Below are positions 16,073 through 24,517 of a DNA stretch of 32,093 bases, in pieces. The notes beneath the pieces were generated by a model. It was not told the DNA's origin, did not search any database, and saw only the letters and a program-made list of their open reading frames with translations. The stretch spans positions 1 to 32,093 of the forward strand of contig DIXL01000038.1 of assembly GCA_002428685.1 (NCBI GenBank), given 5' to 3'. The stretch comes from Cloacimonetes bacterium UBA6081 (lineage in GTDB: Bacteria; Cloacimonadota; Cloacimonadia; Cloacimonadales; Cloacimonadaceae). The translations under genes and the position numbers were made by a program. Positions within the stretch are counted from its first letter, which is position 1, and every line of letters begins with the position of its first letter.

Positions 16073-16775
16073 TAATTCCTTGCCTTTGGATCAGATCTTC
16101 CTGGTTTATCTTGCTCAGTTCTGCACAGCGGGAAATAAGTTCCCACAAGCGCAGCAGGGGATTGCTTTCGTTTTCTTGCACATAATACTGGGTGATATCG
16201 GTTTCAAACAAATAGCGTCCACTGCGAAGCATAGCCAGCAGCAATTCCTGTTTATCTTCTTTTAGAATGCGGGACGAGATGGTAAAGAAGCTATCCAGTT
16301 TCGTCAGCTCTCTAAAACCTTCCTCCGAACCTGCATAGCCATGAACCAGATACACCAGGGGATACTGCTTCAGGGTTTGATAGGCTTCGCTAGTATGGCC
16401 TACAATGTGCAAAACCACCGGCAAGCGGTATTCCATAGCCAAATTGAGTTGTTCCGAAAACACCTTGCGTTGCACAGCAAGCTCTGGATTACCCTTGTCC
16501 AGCCCAATTTCTCCGATCGCCCAAATGCTTTTGTTTTGGCATAAAACCTTTAGGAAGGGCAAATCCAGATCACACTCAGCAAAATTCGGGTGAATGCCTG
16601 CACTAAATACAATCCGGCCATCGGGATTGGTAAGGTGATAGGCCACTTCACTTTTTCTGAGGGCTGAGGAGGCAAAGCGAGTTATTCCGCTTTGTTCCGC
16701 TTCATCCAAAATGGGTGCAAGTGGAATAATTTCGGCCAGATTGGCCAAATGGCAATGGGCATCTACCAAATTCAT
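16047..16775 (-). CDS. TatD-family metal-dependent hydrolase
   Basis: The 242-residue protein carries the TatD metal ligands: H7 and H9 (DAHCHL), E89 (GEIGLDKG), H123/H127 (VLHIVGH), H145 (LVHGYAG) and the ETD motif at 191-193. TatD enzymes are magnesium-dependent 3'-5' nucleases acting on DNA or tRNA. It overlaps tcdA by 26 bp and the preceding gene by 4 bp. It is a paralogue of the gene at 30843-31649, and it departs from the classic pattern around H127 and in the residues after ETD (ITQYY rather than a CPY-like sequence). Its exact substrate may therefore differ. Confidence 0.88.
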   Translation of the reverse strand: MNLVDAHCHLANLAEIIPLAPILDEAEQSGITRFASSALRKSEVAYHLTNPDGRIVFSAGIHPNFAECDLDLPFLKVLCQNKSIWAIGEIGLDKGNPELAVQRKVFSEQLNLAMEYRLPVVLHIVGHTSEAYQTLKQYPLVYLVHGYAGSEEGFRELTKLDSFFTISSRILKEDKQELLLAMLRSGRYLFETDITQYYVQENESNPLLRLWELISRCAELSKINQEDLIQRQGINARKLLPQ

Positions 16776-17833
16776 AACTTCACTTCCGGGATAAGATTGG
16801 TGATTTCGTCTGCAGCACGTTTTCCAGCCCTGCCATCCAGGGGGTCTATCAGGGTCTTGATAGCCTGCCTGCGTTGGGGAGAGCTTTTATCAGCTGTTGA
16901 TAAAGCCTGATTTATGGCCACAGGCAGTTCTGCAAAGCTGTCTATGCGGATAGATACGGATATTATCAGCTCTATTACATCGTCCAAAGTGCGTTTGGTG
17001 GGTTTTATCGAAAATGTGATAATGGGGCGGTTAACAATACAGAATTCGGCGATCAAACTGTTGGTATCGCCGATGCAGACGTCTGCAATCAGCAGATATG
17101 GGTAAATATCCACAGCCTCGATGAAGTGTCCATTCGCTTGTTTTTGCAGATAATTGCGATAATATTCGCTCATCCGCGGATGAAGCGTTACCAGAATGTT
17201 ATATTGCCCGGCAATTGCGTCTAATTTATTATACCACTCATCAATAGCACTCATGTTAGAGCCGTCCCAAGTGGAGGAAAACAGCAGCGTCGGCTTCGCC
17301 GGATTAAGCTTCAGTTTGGTTTTTAGCTCAGACAGCAATTCCGGAGCATAACTACCATCAAACAGTGCATCACTTTTGGGATAGCCAATGGCTTTAACCG
17401 GCTTTGCTCCAAGGGCTTTCAGCCTTGCCACATCGTGGTGGCTGGTCATTAAATACAAATTGAACAGATTGTAGTTTTGCGCTTTGGGAAAGCGTTTAAA
17501 GTTGTAGGCACCATGTTCCAGCCCAATTTTCACAATGCCGGAGACAGGATATTTCCAGGCTGCATTGCGAAACATGATCACGGCATCCGGAAAGCACCAA
17601 GGATAGCGGTAAATTGTGGGTTTTGCCATGAGCATTGGTTGCAGTTTTGGTATCAACGCTGCCGAATTAACCACAATATCCAAGGTTTTTAAATGTTTAC
17701 CAACGCTGCCAAACAGGAAATAGTCAAAAGCATCTTCCACATGAACCACAAACAGCTTTTTGCGGCGAAACAGCTTGACTATATGCCACATAAGCACATA
17801 GGGAAGATAGCTCAAATAATAGGTAAAGACCAT
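16772..17833 (-). CDS. Divergent TagB/TagF-like CDP-polyol phosphotransferase
   Basis: The 353-residue product has the second GT-B half of the CDP-glycerol glycerophosphotransferase family: HGAYN at 107-111, LLFSSTWDG at about 183-191, LVTLHPR at 214-220 and ADVCIGDTNSLIAEF at 250-264. These align by motif order with the enzyme at 13521-14627 but are more degenerate. The first 20 residues are hydrophobic, suggesting association with the membrane. It starts in a TAATG overlap with the GT9 gene and is coupled to the TatD gene. Placement between LPS-core-type glycosyltransferases suggests it decorates a lipid-linked oligosaccharide with a polyol-phosphate. Family membership is probable; donor and acceptor are inferred. 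Confidence 0.75.
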   Translation of the reverse strand: MVFTYYLSYLPYVLMWHIVKLFRRKKLFVVHVEDAFDYFLFGSVGKHLKTLDIVVNSAALIPKLQPMLMAKPTIYRYPWCFPDAVIMFRNAAWKYPVSGIVKIGLEHGAYNFKRFPKAQNYNLFNLYLMTSHHDVARLKALGAKPVKAIGYPKSDALFDGSYAPELLSELKTKLKLNPAKPTLLFSSTWDGSNMSAIDEWYNKLDAIAGQYNILVTLHPRMSEYYRNYLQKQANGHFIEAVDIYPYLLIADVCIGDTNSLIAEFCIVNRPIITFSIKPTKRTLDDVIELIISVSIRIDSFAELPVAINQALSTADKSSPQRRQAIKTLIDPLDGRAGKRAADEITNLIPEVKL

Positions 17834-18873
17834 TACTGCTCCAAAGCTTCCGGCTGGATAGCGGTCAACACAGCTTGCAGAACTGCATCGCGACTAATCT
17901 GCTTCATGCAATTATGATGTTTTAATGGGCATTTATGATGGCCATGGCTGCCACAGGGACGGCAATTCAAGTCCGTTTCAAACACATAATCTCCTGCCCG
18001 ATATGGGTAGTATCCAATGCTTTGCACAGTTGGCCCAAAAAAGGCAAAAACTCTTGTCTGCATCGCATTGGCAATATGCAGGGCACCGCTGTCGTTACAA
18101 ATCATCAGTTTGCTTTGGCTGATTACGGCAGCACTTTGCAGCAGGGCTGTCTTTCCAGCCAAGTTAAGGACGGCAGCTTGCGGTGTATGTGTGAGAATAA
18201 ACTGCTCAATTTGCTGGCACTTATCTTTGTCTCCCTCGCCACCAATCAAAACAATGGCAAGCCCATTATTCACAAGCTGGGAGGCCAATTGTTTGTAATA
18301 ATCCAAGTGCCAGCATTTTGTCTCCCAGATAGAACCAGGGGCAATCGCAATAATTGAGTGAGATCTTAGCTGTCCCAGTAGTTGTTTAGCCCTTGCAAAG
18401 TCTTGCTCCGAAGGGAAAAGCTCTGTTTGCATCTCGAACTGCTGTGGGGAAAGCAGGGACAGCAGTTTTAGATTTTTCTCTATTTTATGCATGCCACCCG
18501 GATGCGGAATTTTGGCAGTCAGCAGCCAGGGAAACAAACTTCTGTCAAAACCTATACGCACAGGGATATGGCTGAGGGACAATAGCAGATGCGTGCGGCC
18601 GGAACTGTGAGGCGATATGGCCAGATCATATTTATTCTGCCGCAGCAGTTTTATCATTTGCAGCATGGTCTGTAAGGCATTTTTTCGTTTGGGATAGCTA
18701 ATAACGCTATTCAGATGGGGGTTGTTTTGCAGCAGTTGAGCGCAAACCGGCACCACCATGGCATCAATTACAGCCTTTGGATACAGGCTTCGCACCGCTT
18801 TTATCAGGGGTGTGATGAGTATTACATCGCCAATGAAGGCGGTTTGCACAATCAGGATGCGTTTAGTTTCCAT
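17833..18873 (-). CDS. Glycosyltransferase family 9 (ADP-heptose:LPS heptosyltransferase-like)
   Basis: The 346-residue protein matches the GT9 heptosyltransferase family: GDVILITPL at residues 15-23, HSSGRTHLLLSL, IAIAPGSIWETKCW and CNDSGALHIANA with FGPT, all at the expected spacing. A Cys/His-rich stretch (CRPCGSHGHHKCPLKHHNC) lies near the C-terminus. Such enzymes add L-glycero-D-manno-heptose from ADP-heptose to the LPS inner core at the cytoplasmic side. The start overlaps the upstream GT2 gene by 22 bp and its stop overlaps the TagF-like start by 1 nt. It supports the presence of an outer membrane with LPS-like glycolipid. Confidence 0.92.
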   Translation of the reverse strand: METKRILIVQTAFIGDVILITPLIKAVRSLYPKAVIDAMVVPVCAQLLQNNPHLNSVISYPKRKNALQTMLQMIKLLRQNKYDLAISPHSSGRTHLLLSLSHIPVRIGFDRSLFPWLLTAKIPHPGGMHKIEKNLKLLSLLSPQQFEMQTELFPSEQDFARAKQLLGQLRSHSIIAIAPGSIWETKCWHLDYYKQLASQLVNNGLAIVLIGGEGDKDKCQQIEQFILTHTPQAAVLNLAGKTALLQSAAVISQSKLMICNDSGALHIANAMQTRVFAFFGPTVQSIGYYPYRAGDYVFETDLNCRPCGSHGHHKCPLKHHNCMKQISRDAVLQAVLTAIQPEALEQ

Positions 18874-19601
18874 AGCTTGAAGTATTTATACCAGGTTCCC
18901 CAGGCAGTGGTTTTGCAGAGTAAAAAACCGCACCAGCCATCCAAGAAGCCAAGCTGGAGCAAAAACATTTTTATAAAGGTAAAACAGCCGTGCATAATGG
19001 CTACAAAAGGAGAAGAGCTTTTTCCCCGGGCAAGCATTTTCCTGGCTCCCAAGTCTCCATATAATTTCATTTTTGCCTTGTGAACGGCTTTTGTGGGGTA
19101 AGTGTGATGAAACAGGCAGGACTTCAGCTCTCTTATTGCTTGTGTGGTGTTCACAGATTCATGGACCAGAGCTTCATTATAATTCCCCAGCCGTCGGTCG
19201 AAGATGCGCAGATGTTTTTCATTTTGCCAGCCACAAAAGCGGATCGGCTTGCCCAAATAATAAGACTTCACCGGCACGCGGTAAGCACAGCCCATAAAAT
19301 CTCTTTGCATCAGAGCTACAATCTCTGCCTTGAGGGATTCGGACACAATTTCATCAGCATCAAGGGAAAACACATAGTCGTTAGTTGCCAAACTAACTGC
19401 CTGTTGTCTGGCCAGGCCAAATCCCTGCCATTGGCCTTGATGATGCACGCTTGCCCCCAGTTTTGCAGCCAGGAAAGGAGTGGAATCGCTGGAACCGGTA
19501 TCCAAAACCAGTATTTCCGAAACCCAATCAAGCTGAGCAAAGCACTTCTGCAGGCGTTCAGCCTCGTTTTTTACAATCATAACAACCGATAGCGAAACCA
19601 T
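18852..19601 (-). CDS. Glycosyltransferase family 2 (WaaE/KdtX-like core glucosyltransferase)
   Basis: The 249-residue GT-A enzyme begins MVSLSVVMIVKNEAERL, with D34 in LVLDTGSSDST and the DADE metal-nucleotide motif at 81-84 (VFSLDADEIV). The central RVPVKSYYLGKPIRFCGW and later KLYGDLGARKML segments are typical of the WaaE/KdtX group, which adds a glucose to the first heptose of the LPS core. A hydrophobic C-terminal segment may anchor it at the membrane. It is the first gene of the minus-strand LPS-type operon, preceded by a TTGACA/CATAAG promoter. Confidence 0.9.
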   Translation of the reverse strand: MVSLSVVMIVKNEAERLQKCFAQLDWVSEILVLDTGSSDSTPFLAAKLGASVHHQGQWQGFGLARQQAVSLATNDYVFSLDADEIVSESLKAEIVALMQRDFMGCAYRVPVKSYYLGKPIRFCGWQNEKHLRIFDRRLGNYNEALVHESVNTTQAIRELKSCLFHHTYPTKAVHKAKMKLYGDLGARKMLARGKSSSPFVAIMHGCFTFIKMFLLQLGFLDGWCGFLLCKTTAWGTWYKYFKLWKLNAS

Positions 19602-19629
19602 GTTTATCCCAAGAATATTAATTTATTCC

Positions 19630-19658
19630 CTTATGAGAACATAGGCTGTGCTTGTCAA
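19630..19658 (-). promoter_or_regulatory. Promoter of the LPS-core-type operon
   Basis: TTGACA (19653-19658, minus strand) and CATAAG (19630-19635) are separated by 17 nt, about 29 nt before the ATG of the first glycosyltransferase gene. This fits a sigma-70-type promoter and explains why the operon is separated from the preceding pilin gene. Confidence 0.65.
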
Positions 19659-19706
19659 GCTCAAAAACATCATTTTATCAGTGGATACTTAATCCTCCCT
19701 ACCTCG

Positions 19707-19795
19707 AAAGCGTTAATCAAGTGTTAATCTACCCTTAATCAAGTCTTAATAGTTAAGGCTTGATTAAGGGTAGATTAACACTTGATTAACGCTTT
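19707..19795. repeat. 89-nt near-perfect palindrome with phased TTAAT boxes
   Basis: Arms of about 44 nt pair across a centre at 19751; only G-T pairs interrupt the complementarity near the middle. The left arm has TTAAT at 19713, 19724, 19735 and 19746, exactly 11 bp apart. The right arm mirrors this with ATTAA at 19763, 19774 and 19785. A nonamer (TTAATCAAG) appears twice per arm. It lies between the pilin terminator and the promoter of the LPS operon. Confidence 0.9.
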
Positions 19796-19824
19796 GGAGC
19801 AAGGAAGAAGAAAAATAGATAGGC

Positions 19825-19852
19825 AAAAAGCCGGTAGGACAACCAGCTTTTT
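19825..19852 (-). terminator. Intrinsic terminator of the long minus-strand operon
   Basis: On the minus strand the 11-bp stem AAAAAGCTGGT/ACCGGCTTTTT, with one G-U pair, ends in a run of T. It lies 30 nt past the stop of the pilin-like gene and closes the operon that runs from tatD to here. It is nearly symmetrical, so it may work both ways. Confidence 0.8.
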
Positions 19853-19882
19853 GGTAAATTGGCGATGGGTAAAATTAATCAG

Positions 19883-20371
19883 CTATTCTTGGGGTAACCA
19901 TTCGTCTTTAACGGTGGGTTTCTTTTCGGGGGCAGGGTCTTCCACGGTGTAGCTTTTATCGTTCATGTTATAGATAACCTTGATGTCTGCTTTGCCAAAG
20001 GCAGCTTTTGTAGTGGCGGTAATGGTAAGATTATCAAAGGAGTATTCAAACTTAAAATCGGCGTTATCAACAGAGCCCAGATTCAGCTCTTCGATGGCGG
20101 CTGGATAATCGCCAAAGGGATCATTTTTGCGATAAGTTTCCATGGCGTCAATCAGCTTTTGGAAGGTTGGAACTGAGGCTTCAAATTTGGTTTGGGCAAT
20201 GGCTTCGTTGGTTTTATCCACTTTAAGTTGTCTCAATCCAAAAAAGAACACGAACACCAATCCCACCAGCATGAGAATCATGATTAATTCTACGAGTGAA
20301 ACTTTGTAGCCTGCAACAGCAGGGACGGTTTTAAGCTTTTTAGCAGCTTCGGTTGTTACATTATCCGGCAT
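19883..20371 (-). CDS. Type IV pilin/pseudopilin-like single-pass membrane protein
   Basis: The 162-residue protein starts at an ATG with a strong AGGAGG 5 nt upstream. A cytoplasmic leader of about 20 residues is followed by a pilin-like hydrophobic helix (GYKVSLVELIMILMLVGLVF), then a charged helix and a segment resembling pilin headpieces (METYRKNDPFGDYPAAIEEL). It departs from the prepilin-peptidase rule: Glu comes at position +8 after the glycine rather than +5. It may therefore be unprocessed, or the cleavage site may differ. It is the last gene of the operon, 69 nt after the TamB-like gene. No pilus assembly genes are seen in the window. Its role is uncertain. Confidence 0.7.
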   Translation of the reverse strand: MPDNVTTEAAKKLKTVPAVAGYKVSLVELIMILMLVGLVFVFFFGLRQLKVDKTNEAIAQTKFEASVPTFQKLIDAMETYRKNDPFGDYPAAIEELNLGSVDNADFKFEYSFDNLTITATTKAAFGKADIKVIYNMNDKSYTVEDPAPEKKPTVKDEWLPQE

Positions 20372-20440
20372 TGTAGCCTCCTGGAAATTTATCGTTTTTT
20401 GCATCATTTTTAAGCTGATGCTTTTTGTCAAAGGATTTTA

Positions 20441-23400
20441 TCATAAACCCCAAAATCGGAAAGAACGTTGCAGGAAGATTTCGTGCGAGAGCTCTTTATC
20501 TATCGGGGTATATTTAAAGGTATAACTCAGGCGTAATTTCTTGGGTAGCAGGGCGCGTATGGAGGTTCCATGGGATACCATCAGTCTGGTTCGCTTTTGC
20601 AAGTCTGTGGCTTCCTGCAGCTCCAGTTCGTAATCCAAAAACAATCTGCGTCCCAAGTATTTACTCATGGAAATAGACAGATTGTTCAGCAAAATGGCAG
20701 AGCTGAACTGGGCAATGTTTGAGCTGAATTCTCTCATATCGGTGTAATCGGACAACTGAGACGAATCTGCCGAATATTGCGTATAGATATTCTGGATAAA
20801 ACCGGCGTTGATGGAGAAATTATCCAGCTTAAGTTTGTGACGGACGAAAGATTCTACCGGCGAAAGAAAAGGAGTGAGCAGCGAGGCATCCAGATTACCA
20901 GAGATCAGGTTCAGTGCTTCATCCTGAAGTTGCTCGCTCTGTTTACCCTGATTTGGTTCATTTGAGCCGCTGTAACGCAAACGGGACAAAATCTGGCTGA
21001 TGGTTCTATCTTCGGGGTTATCGCTGGTAAGGCTCAATTCCAGCCGGTCGGAAAAGCTTTTATTTAAATCCGGAGAGGTAGTAATCCTCAAAGTAATCAT
21101 CGTTCCATCCGGGGCTCGTTTGTAGAAAATGCCGTCCACACTAAGCAGTTCCTGCGATTCTATCATGACGATATCCACATTTTCCACCTGAAAGACAGTC
21201 CCGAAAATATCTATAGACCCGCGCTCGGAAGAGAAATAGGCTTCCTGCACGGAAAAAGTGAGACCGTCATAGGTCAAATGCAACGATCCGCCGGGTTCTA
21301 TGCTTAGATTGGCAGGATAGGTTACATAGCGGACATTGTTTCCCAGGGTTACCAGCACATCCAAAGAAAAGGGTAGGGGGATGGTCTCCACTTCATTGCG
21401 GCGGGTTGTGGATTCCCGCACGGAGTTTGCCAGTTTTAACAGATTGTTGGTGTTGGGAGGGAAAAGAGCATTGGTGTTGGATAGAACTACTTCGCCGGTA
21501 ATCTTCATTTGGTCGAAGGGGCCTCTCACTGTGGCATAGCGGCTGCCCAAACCTTTTAACACTATGTTTGTAAGGGCTTTAGGAGTAGTGAACATGGGGA
21601 CATTTGCCTCAATCCCCGGTTCTTCAATCATCACCCGCATAATCCCCAAATCCAGAAAACCAAGGATAAAGTGATCGCTGTTTTCGGCTTCAAAGATATT
21701 GTTAAACACCAACTTGCCGTCACCCATTTCCAGTTGTCCACGCTCAATAATCAAACGGTTTTTGTCGAAGCTGCCCTTAATATTGATGTTCTTCATCGCA
21801 TCACTTTGGTCTTTCAAGCGCATGTAGCCATCGCTGATATCCAAGCTGCCACCAGAGATCATGAACTGATCTTCATAGGTGCCGATGCTGAAGGAAAGTG
21901 ATGAGTTTCCTTTGGATTCCTCAATGTAGGATGTAAGGTCTTTCAGCCAGGTGAATAGCTGTCCGTGAATTCTTAAATTTAGCTGATCAGTGCTCTCAAA
22001 ATACTCTCTGGTAATAGTATTGTAGCCAATTGCACCAGAACCTGATACTTCAATCAAGTGCTTGGAAAGAACAAACAAAGAATCAAGCTGCAATTTATTG
22101 GAGAATTGGGTGGCTTTTAGCCTGGCGGTGTCTATATGGAGGTCGGCTACGGTTATATCAGATGCCGTCAGGTCTGCCGCTAATTCCATATTCAGGTTAT
22201 CACCCTCCAAGTCTTTTAGCACAATTCCGGCTTTGCCATTCAGGGTTCCACTCATAGGAGAATCCAGCACAACATTTTGAACTTCCAGATTTGAGAACAG
22301 GGCATCCATCTTGATGTCTATCTGAGGTTTAAGGCTAACCTTGCCAGCCAATTCCATTATTCTTTGGGTGGGGCTGGCAATAATTCCTGCAACTACAATT
22401 CCGGTTAAGGTACCACTGAGAGAAAGATTTATGCCCAAAGGCTTTACCGCCAGTAAATCTACTTCTGCCAGATTTAGCTGAGCCTCCAGCCTGCCATTAC
22501 CATCCTGGTTGTAACTGGCAAATAGATTCAGGTCGGTAAATTCGGGTAAGCTGATATCCAAATCCGGATAAAATCGAATTATATCAAGGAAACCAATATT
22601 CCACAAACTCACGGAAAAATCCATGTCTTCAAAGTTCTTTAGGTTTAGCCTTCCGGACAAGCTGATAAAGTCATTTACGTGCATACCCTGAAGGTAAATC
22701 TGGTGATCCTTCATGGTGATAGCCACAGATATATCCAGTGGCTGTTCATTCATCAAACCGTTCACGAAGTTCAGATGCAAAGCTCCTTCCAGGGTAGAGA
22801 TGTCAAAACTCCCTACGGCATCAAGCTTTGTAGTGTATGTAACGGGTGCTTCTATCTTTATATCCAAATCTGTATGCGCAGTGATTGTATTACCCCGCAT
22901 AATGGCGTTTATTTTGCCGCTGATAGCAGGATCGAGCTTGTTTAGCTCGGGATGATAAAAAATGCCGGACACATAAAGTTTGTCAAAACTGGCATCAATA
23001 AGCAGATTACGGTCGATAAGATCACCTACAACCTCCAGACTGAAGCCCTGATCTCCTTTCAGCTTTGCATCGAGGTATAAGTTATTATCTTCCGAGACAG
23101 GGACAAGCTTTGCGTAACCGCTTACATCGCTCAAGGTTGCGCCAAAACCACTGAAGGATATGTGGTTAATTTTAGCATCTACAAAAGGCAGCTTTCCCAT
23201 AAACTCGGCATGAACATCAATATCGCCATCAGCCTTGTATTGGCTTATCTGATTTTCCAGATGTGTCGTTTCCAAATGCGCATCAAGAGACAAAATATAT
23301 GGATTAAAACTGCCCTGCACACTCGCTGACTGATTTTGGTATTGTAAACCCGGAAGACTGAATAGCAGCTCCTGATTTTGCATATCTGCATTCAGATCAA

Positions 23401-24511
23401 GATTCTGGACTATATGGCTTTGAAATTGGACTTCCGGAGAATAGGCTATTAGGCTAATGGTGGGGTCTTTAATAGTGCCGCTTCCGGAAATTGAGGTGTT
23501 TACAATCCCCCGCAGATCGGGATTTACCATAGCCAAATCTATGGCAGCATTTATGGATACTTTGTCAAAATTCAGTTTGGGGCCAAGCTCACTAATTTGC
23601 ACCTCAGCCTCTATGCTGCTGGTGCCAACCGAGCTTTTACTAAGCTTCGCAGACAGTTTATCACCCTTGATTTGCGCATAAAGATAGGGGATGGAAACTG
23701 CTGTTTCACCTGTAAACAGACATTGGGTCTGCCAAATCTGAGCCTCGGCTTCGTAGCTGATGACAGCACCCAAGGTATCCTGTTTTATGCTGCCAACCAG
23801 CGAAAGCTCAGAGCTGAAATCCTGAACATCGGGGTGGCTGATGAACAAAGGACGAAAAGAGCCAAGCTCCATATTCACAAATGCTATCCGACCCTTATTC
23901 AAGCTGCCCGTAGCGGTTAACTTCCCTTTTTTAGCACTAATTGCACTCAGAGTAATCCGGCTGTCAGTTTTGTTTACAAGGTTAAGGTTTATTTTGTGGA
24001 GTTCTTCGTTTATCTGCAAATTGCCAAAGTTGATTATTTGTAGCGGCAGGCTAATATCCACCATGGCAGAGCCATCGCGCACCCGCAGGCTTTTGAAGTA
24101 TTTGGCAATATCCGGCAAAATCAGCGGTTTTGAGGGTTTGGGGATAGAAGGCTTGTAACGATACTGATAGCGAACGAAGGGTCTGTAAATATCTATTTCC
24201 TTCAGCAAACGAGTTGTTTTAAAACCTGAAAATATGAAACTTGTAAGGTTAAATTGCACCCTAAGCCCAGTCACATCAAATGCAAAACTGCTGTCCGCAG
24301 CATCAAAGCTGATACCTTCGGCAAAAAGCTGGCGATCACTGAAGTGCAGCTCGCTGATACTCATTTTGCCTTTTAGCAGCTTGCCCAATTGCCCTGCCAC
24401 CAAACTGCGAAACTTTCCCCTGCCATCAAAGGCATACCACGCCAAGAAGAAAGTGGCATTCACCAACAGCAAAATCAGGATGAAAGTGAGGAAACGTTTG
24501 GAGCGTGGCAT
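20441..24511 (-). CDS. TamB-like (AsmA/DUF490 family) translocation and assembly module protein
   Basis: The 1356-residue protein has one N-terminal signal anchor (residues about 6-25, FLTFILILLLVNATFFLAWY) and then a very long run of beta-strand repeats. Residues 27 onwards resemble the AsmA-like N-terminal region (SELHFSDRQLFAEGISFD). The C-terminal third contains the TamB/DUF490 domain (MKITGEVVLSNTNALFPP, LSIEPGGSLHLTYDG, GSIDIFGTVFQVENVDIVM). TamB-family proteins form hydrophobic grooves spanning the periplasm and move lipids or outer-membrane proteins. The gene follows lolD after 6 nt, so it is made with the lipoprotein-export machinery. It is longer than the E. coli TamB (about 1,260 residues). 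Its TamA/BamA-like partner is not in the window. Confidence 0.88.
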   Translation of the reverse strand: MPRSKRFLTFILILLLVNATFFLAWYAFDGRGKFRSLVAGQLGKLLKGKMSISELHFSDRQLFAEGISFDAADSSFAFDVTGLRVQFNLTSFIFSGFKTTRLLKEIDIYRPFVRYQYRYKPSIPKPSKPLILPDIAKYFKSLRVRDGSAMVDISLPLQIINFGNLQINEELHKINLNLVNKTDSRITLSAISAKKGKLTATGSLNKGRIAFVNMELGSFRPLFISHPDVQDFSSELSLVGSIKQDTLGAVISYEAEAQIWQTQCLFTGETAVSIPYLYAQIKGDKLSAKLSKSSVGTSSIEAEVQISELGPKLNFDKVSINAAIDLAMVNPDLRGIVNTSISGSGTIKDPTISLIAYSPEVQFQSHIVQNLDLNADMQNQELLFSLPGLQYQNQSASVQGSFNPYILSLDAHLETTHLENQISQYKADGDIDVHAEFMGKLPFVDAKINHISFSGFGATLSDVSGYAKLVPVSEDNNLYLDAKLKGDQGFSLEVVGDLIDRNLLIDASFDKLYVSGIFYHPELNKLDPAISGKINAIMRGNTITAHTDLDIKIEAPVTYTTKLDAVGSFDISTLEGALHLNFVNGLMNEQPLDISVAITMKDHQIYLQGMHVNDFISLSGRLNLKNFEDMDFSVSLWNIGFLDIIRFYPDLDISLPEFTDLNLFASYNQDGNGRLEAQLNLAEVDLLAVKPLGINLSLSGTLTGIVVAGIIASPTQRIMELAGKVSLKPQIDIKMDALFSNLEVQNVVLDSPMSGTLNGKAGIVLKDLEGDNLNMELAADLTASDITVADLHIDTARLKATQFSNKLQLDSLFVLSKHLIEVSGSGAIGYNTITREYFESTDQLNLRIHGQLFTWLKDLTSYIEESKGNSSLSFSIGTYEDQFMISGGSLDISDGYMRLKDQSDAMKNINIKGSFDKNRLIIERGQLEMGDGKLVFNNIFEAENSDHFILGFLDLGIMRVMIEEPGIEANVPMFTTPKALTNIVLKGLGSRYATVRGPFDQMKITGEVVLSNTNALFPPNTNNLLKLANSVRESTTRRNEVETIPLPFSLDVLVTLGNNVRYVTYPANLSIEPGGSLHLTYDGLTFSVQEAYFSSERGSIDIFGTVFQVENVDIVMIESQELLSVDGIFYKRAPDGTMITLRITTSPDLNKSFSDRLELSLTSDNPEDRTISQILSRLRYSGSNEPNQGKQSEQLQDEALNLISGNLDASLLTPFLSPVESFVRHKLKLDNFSINAGFIQNIYTQYSADSSQLSDYTDMREFSSNIAQFSSAILLNNLSISMSKYLGRRLFLDYELELQEATDLQKRTRLMVSHGTSIRALLPKKLRLSYTFKYTPIDKELSHEIFLQRSFRFWGL

Positions 24512-24517
24512 CTTAAA

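Noticed and set aside
19825..19852. Part of the 89-nt palindrome
   Set aside because: It is a separate hairpin with its own T-run, 30 bp away from the palindrome, and fits a normal terminator.
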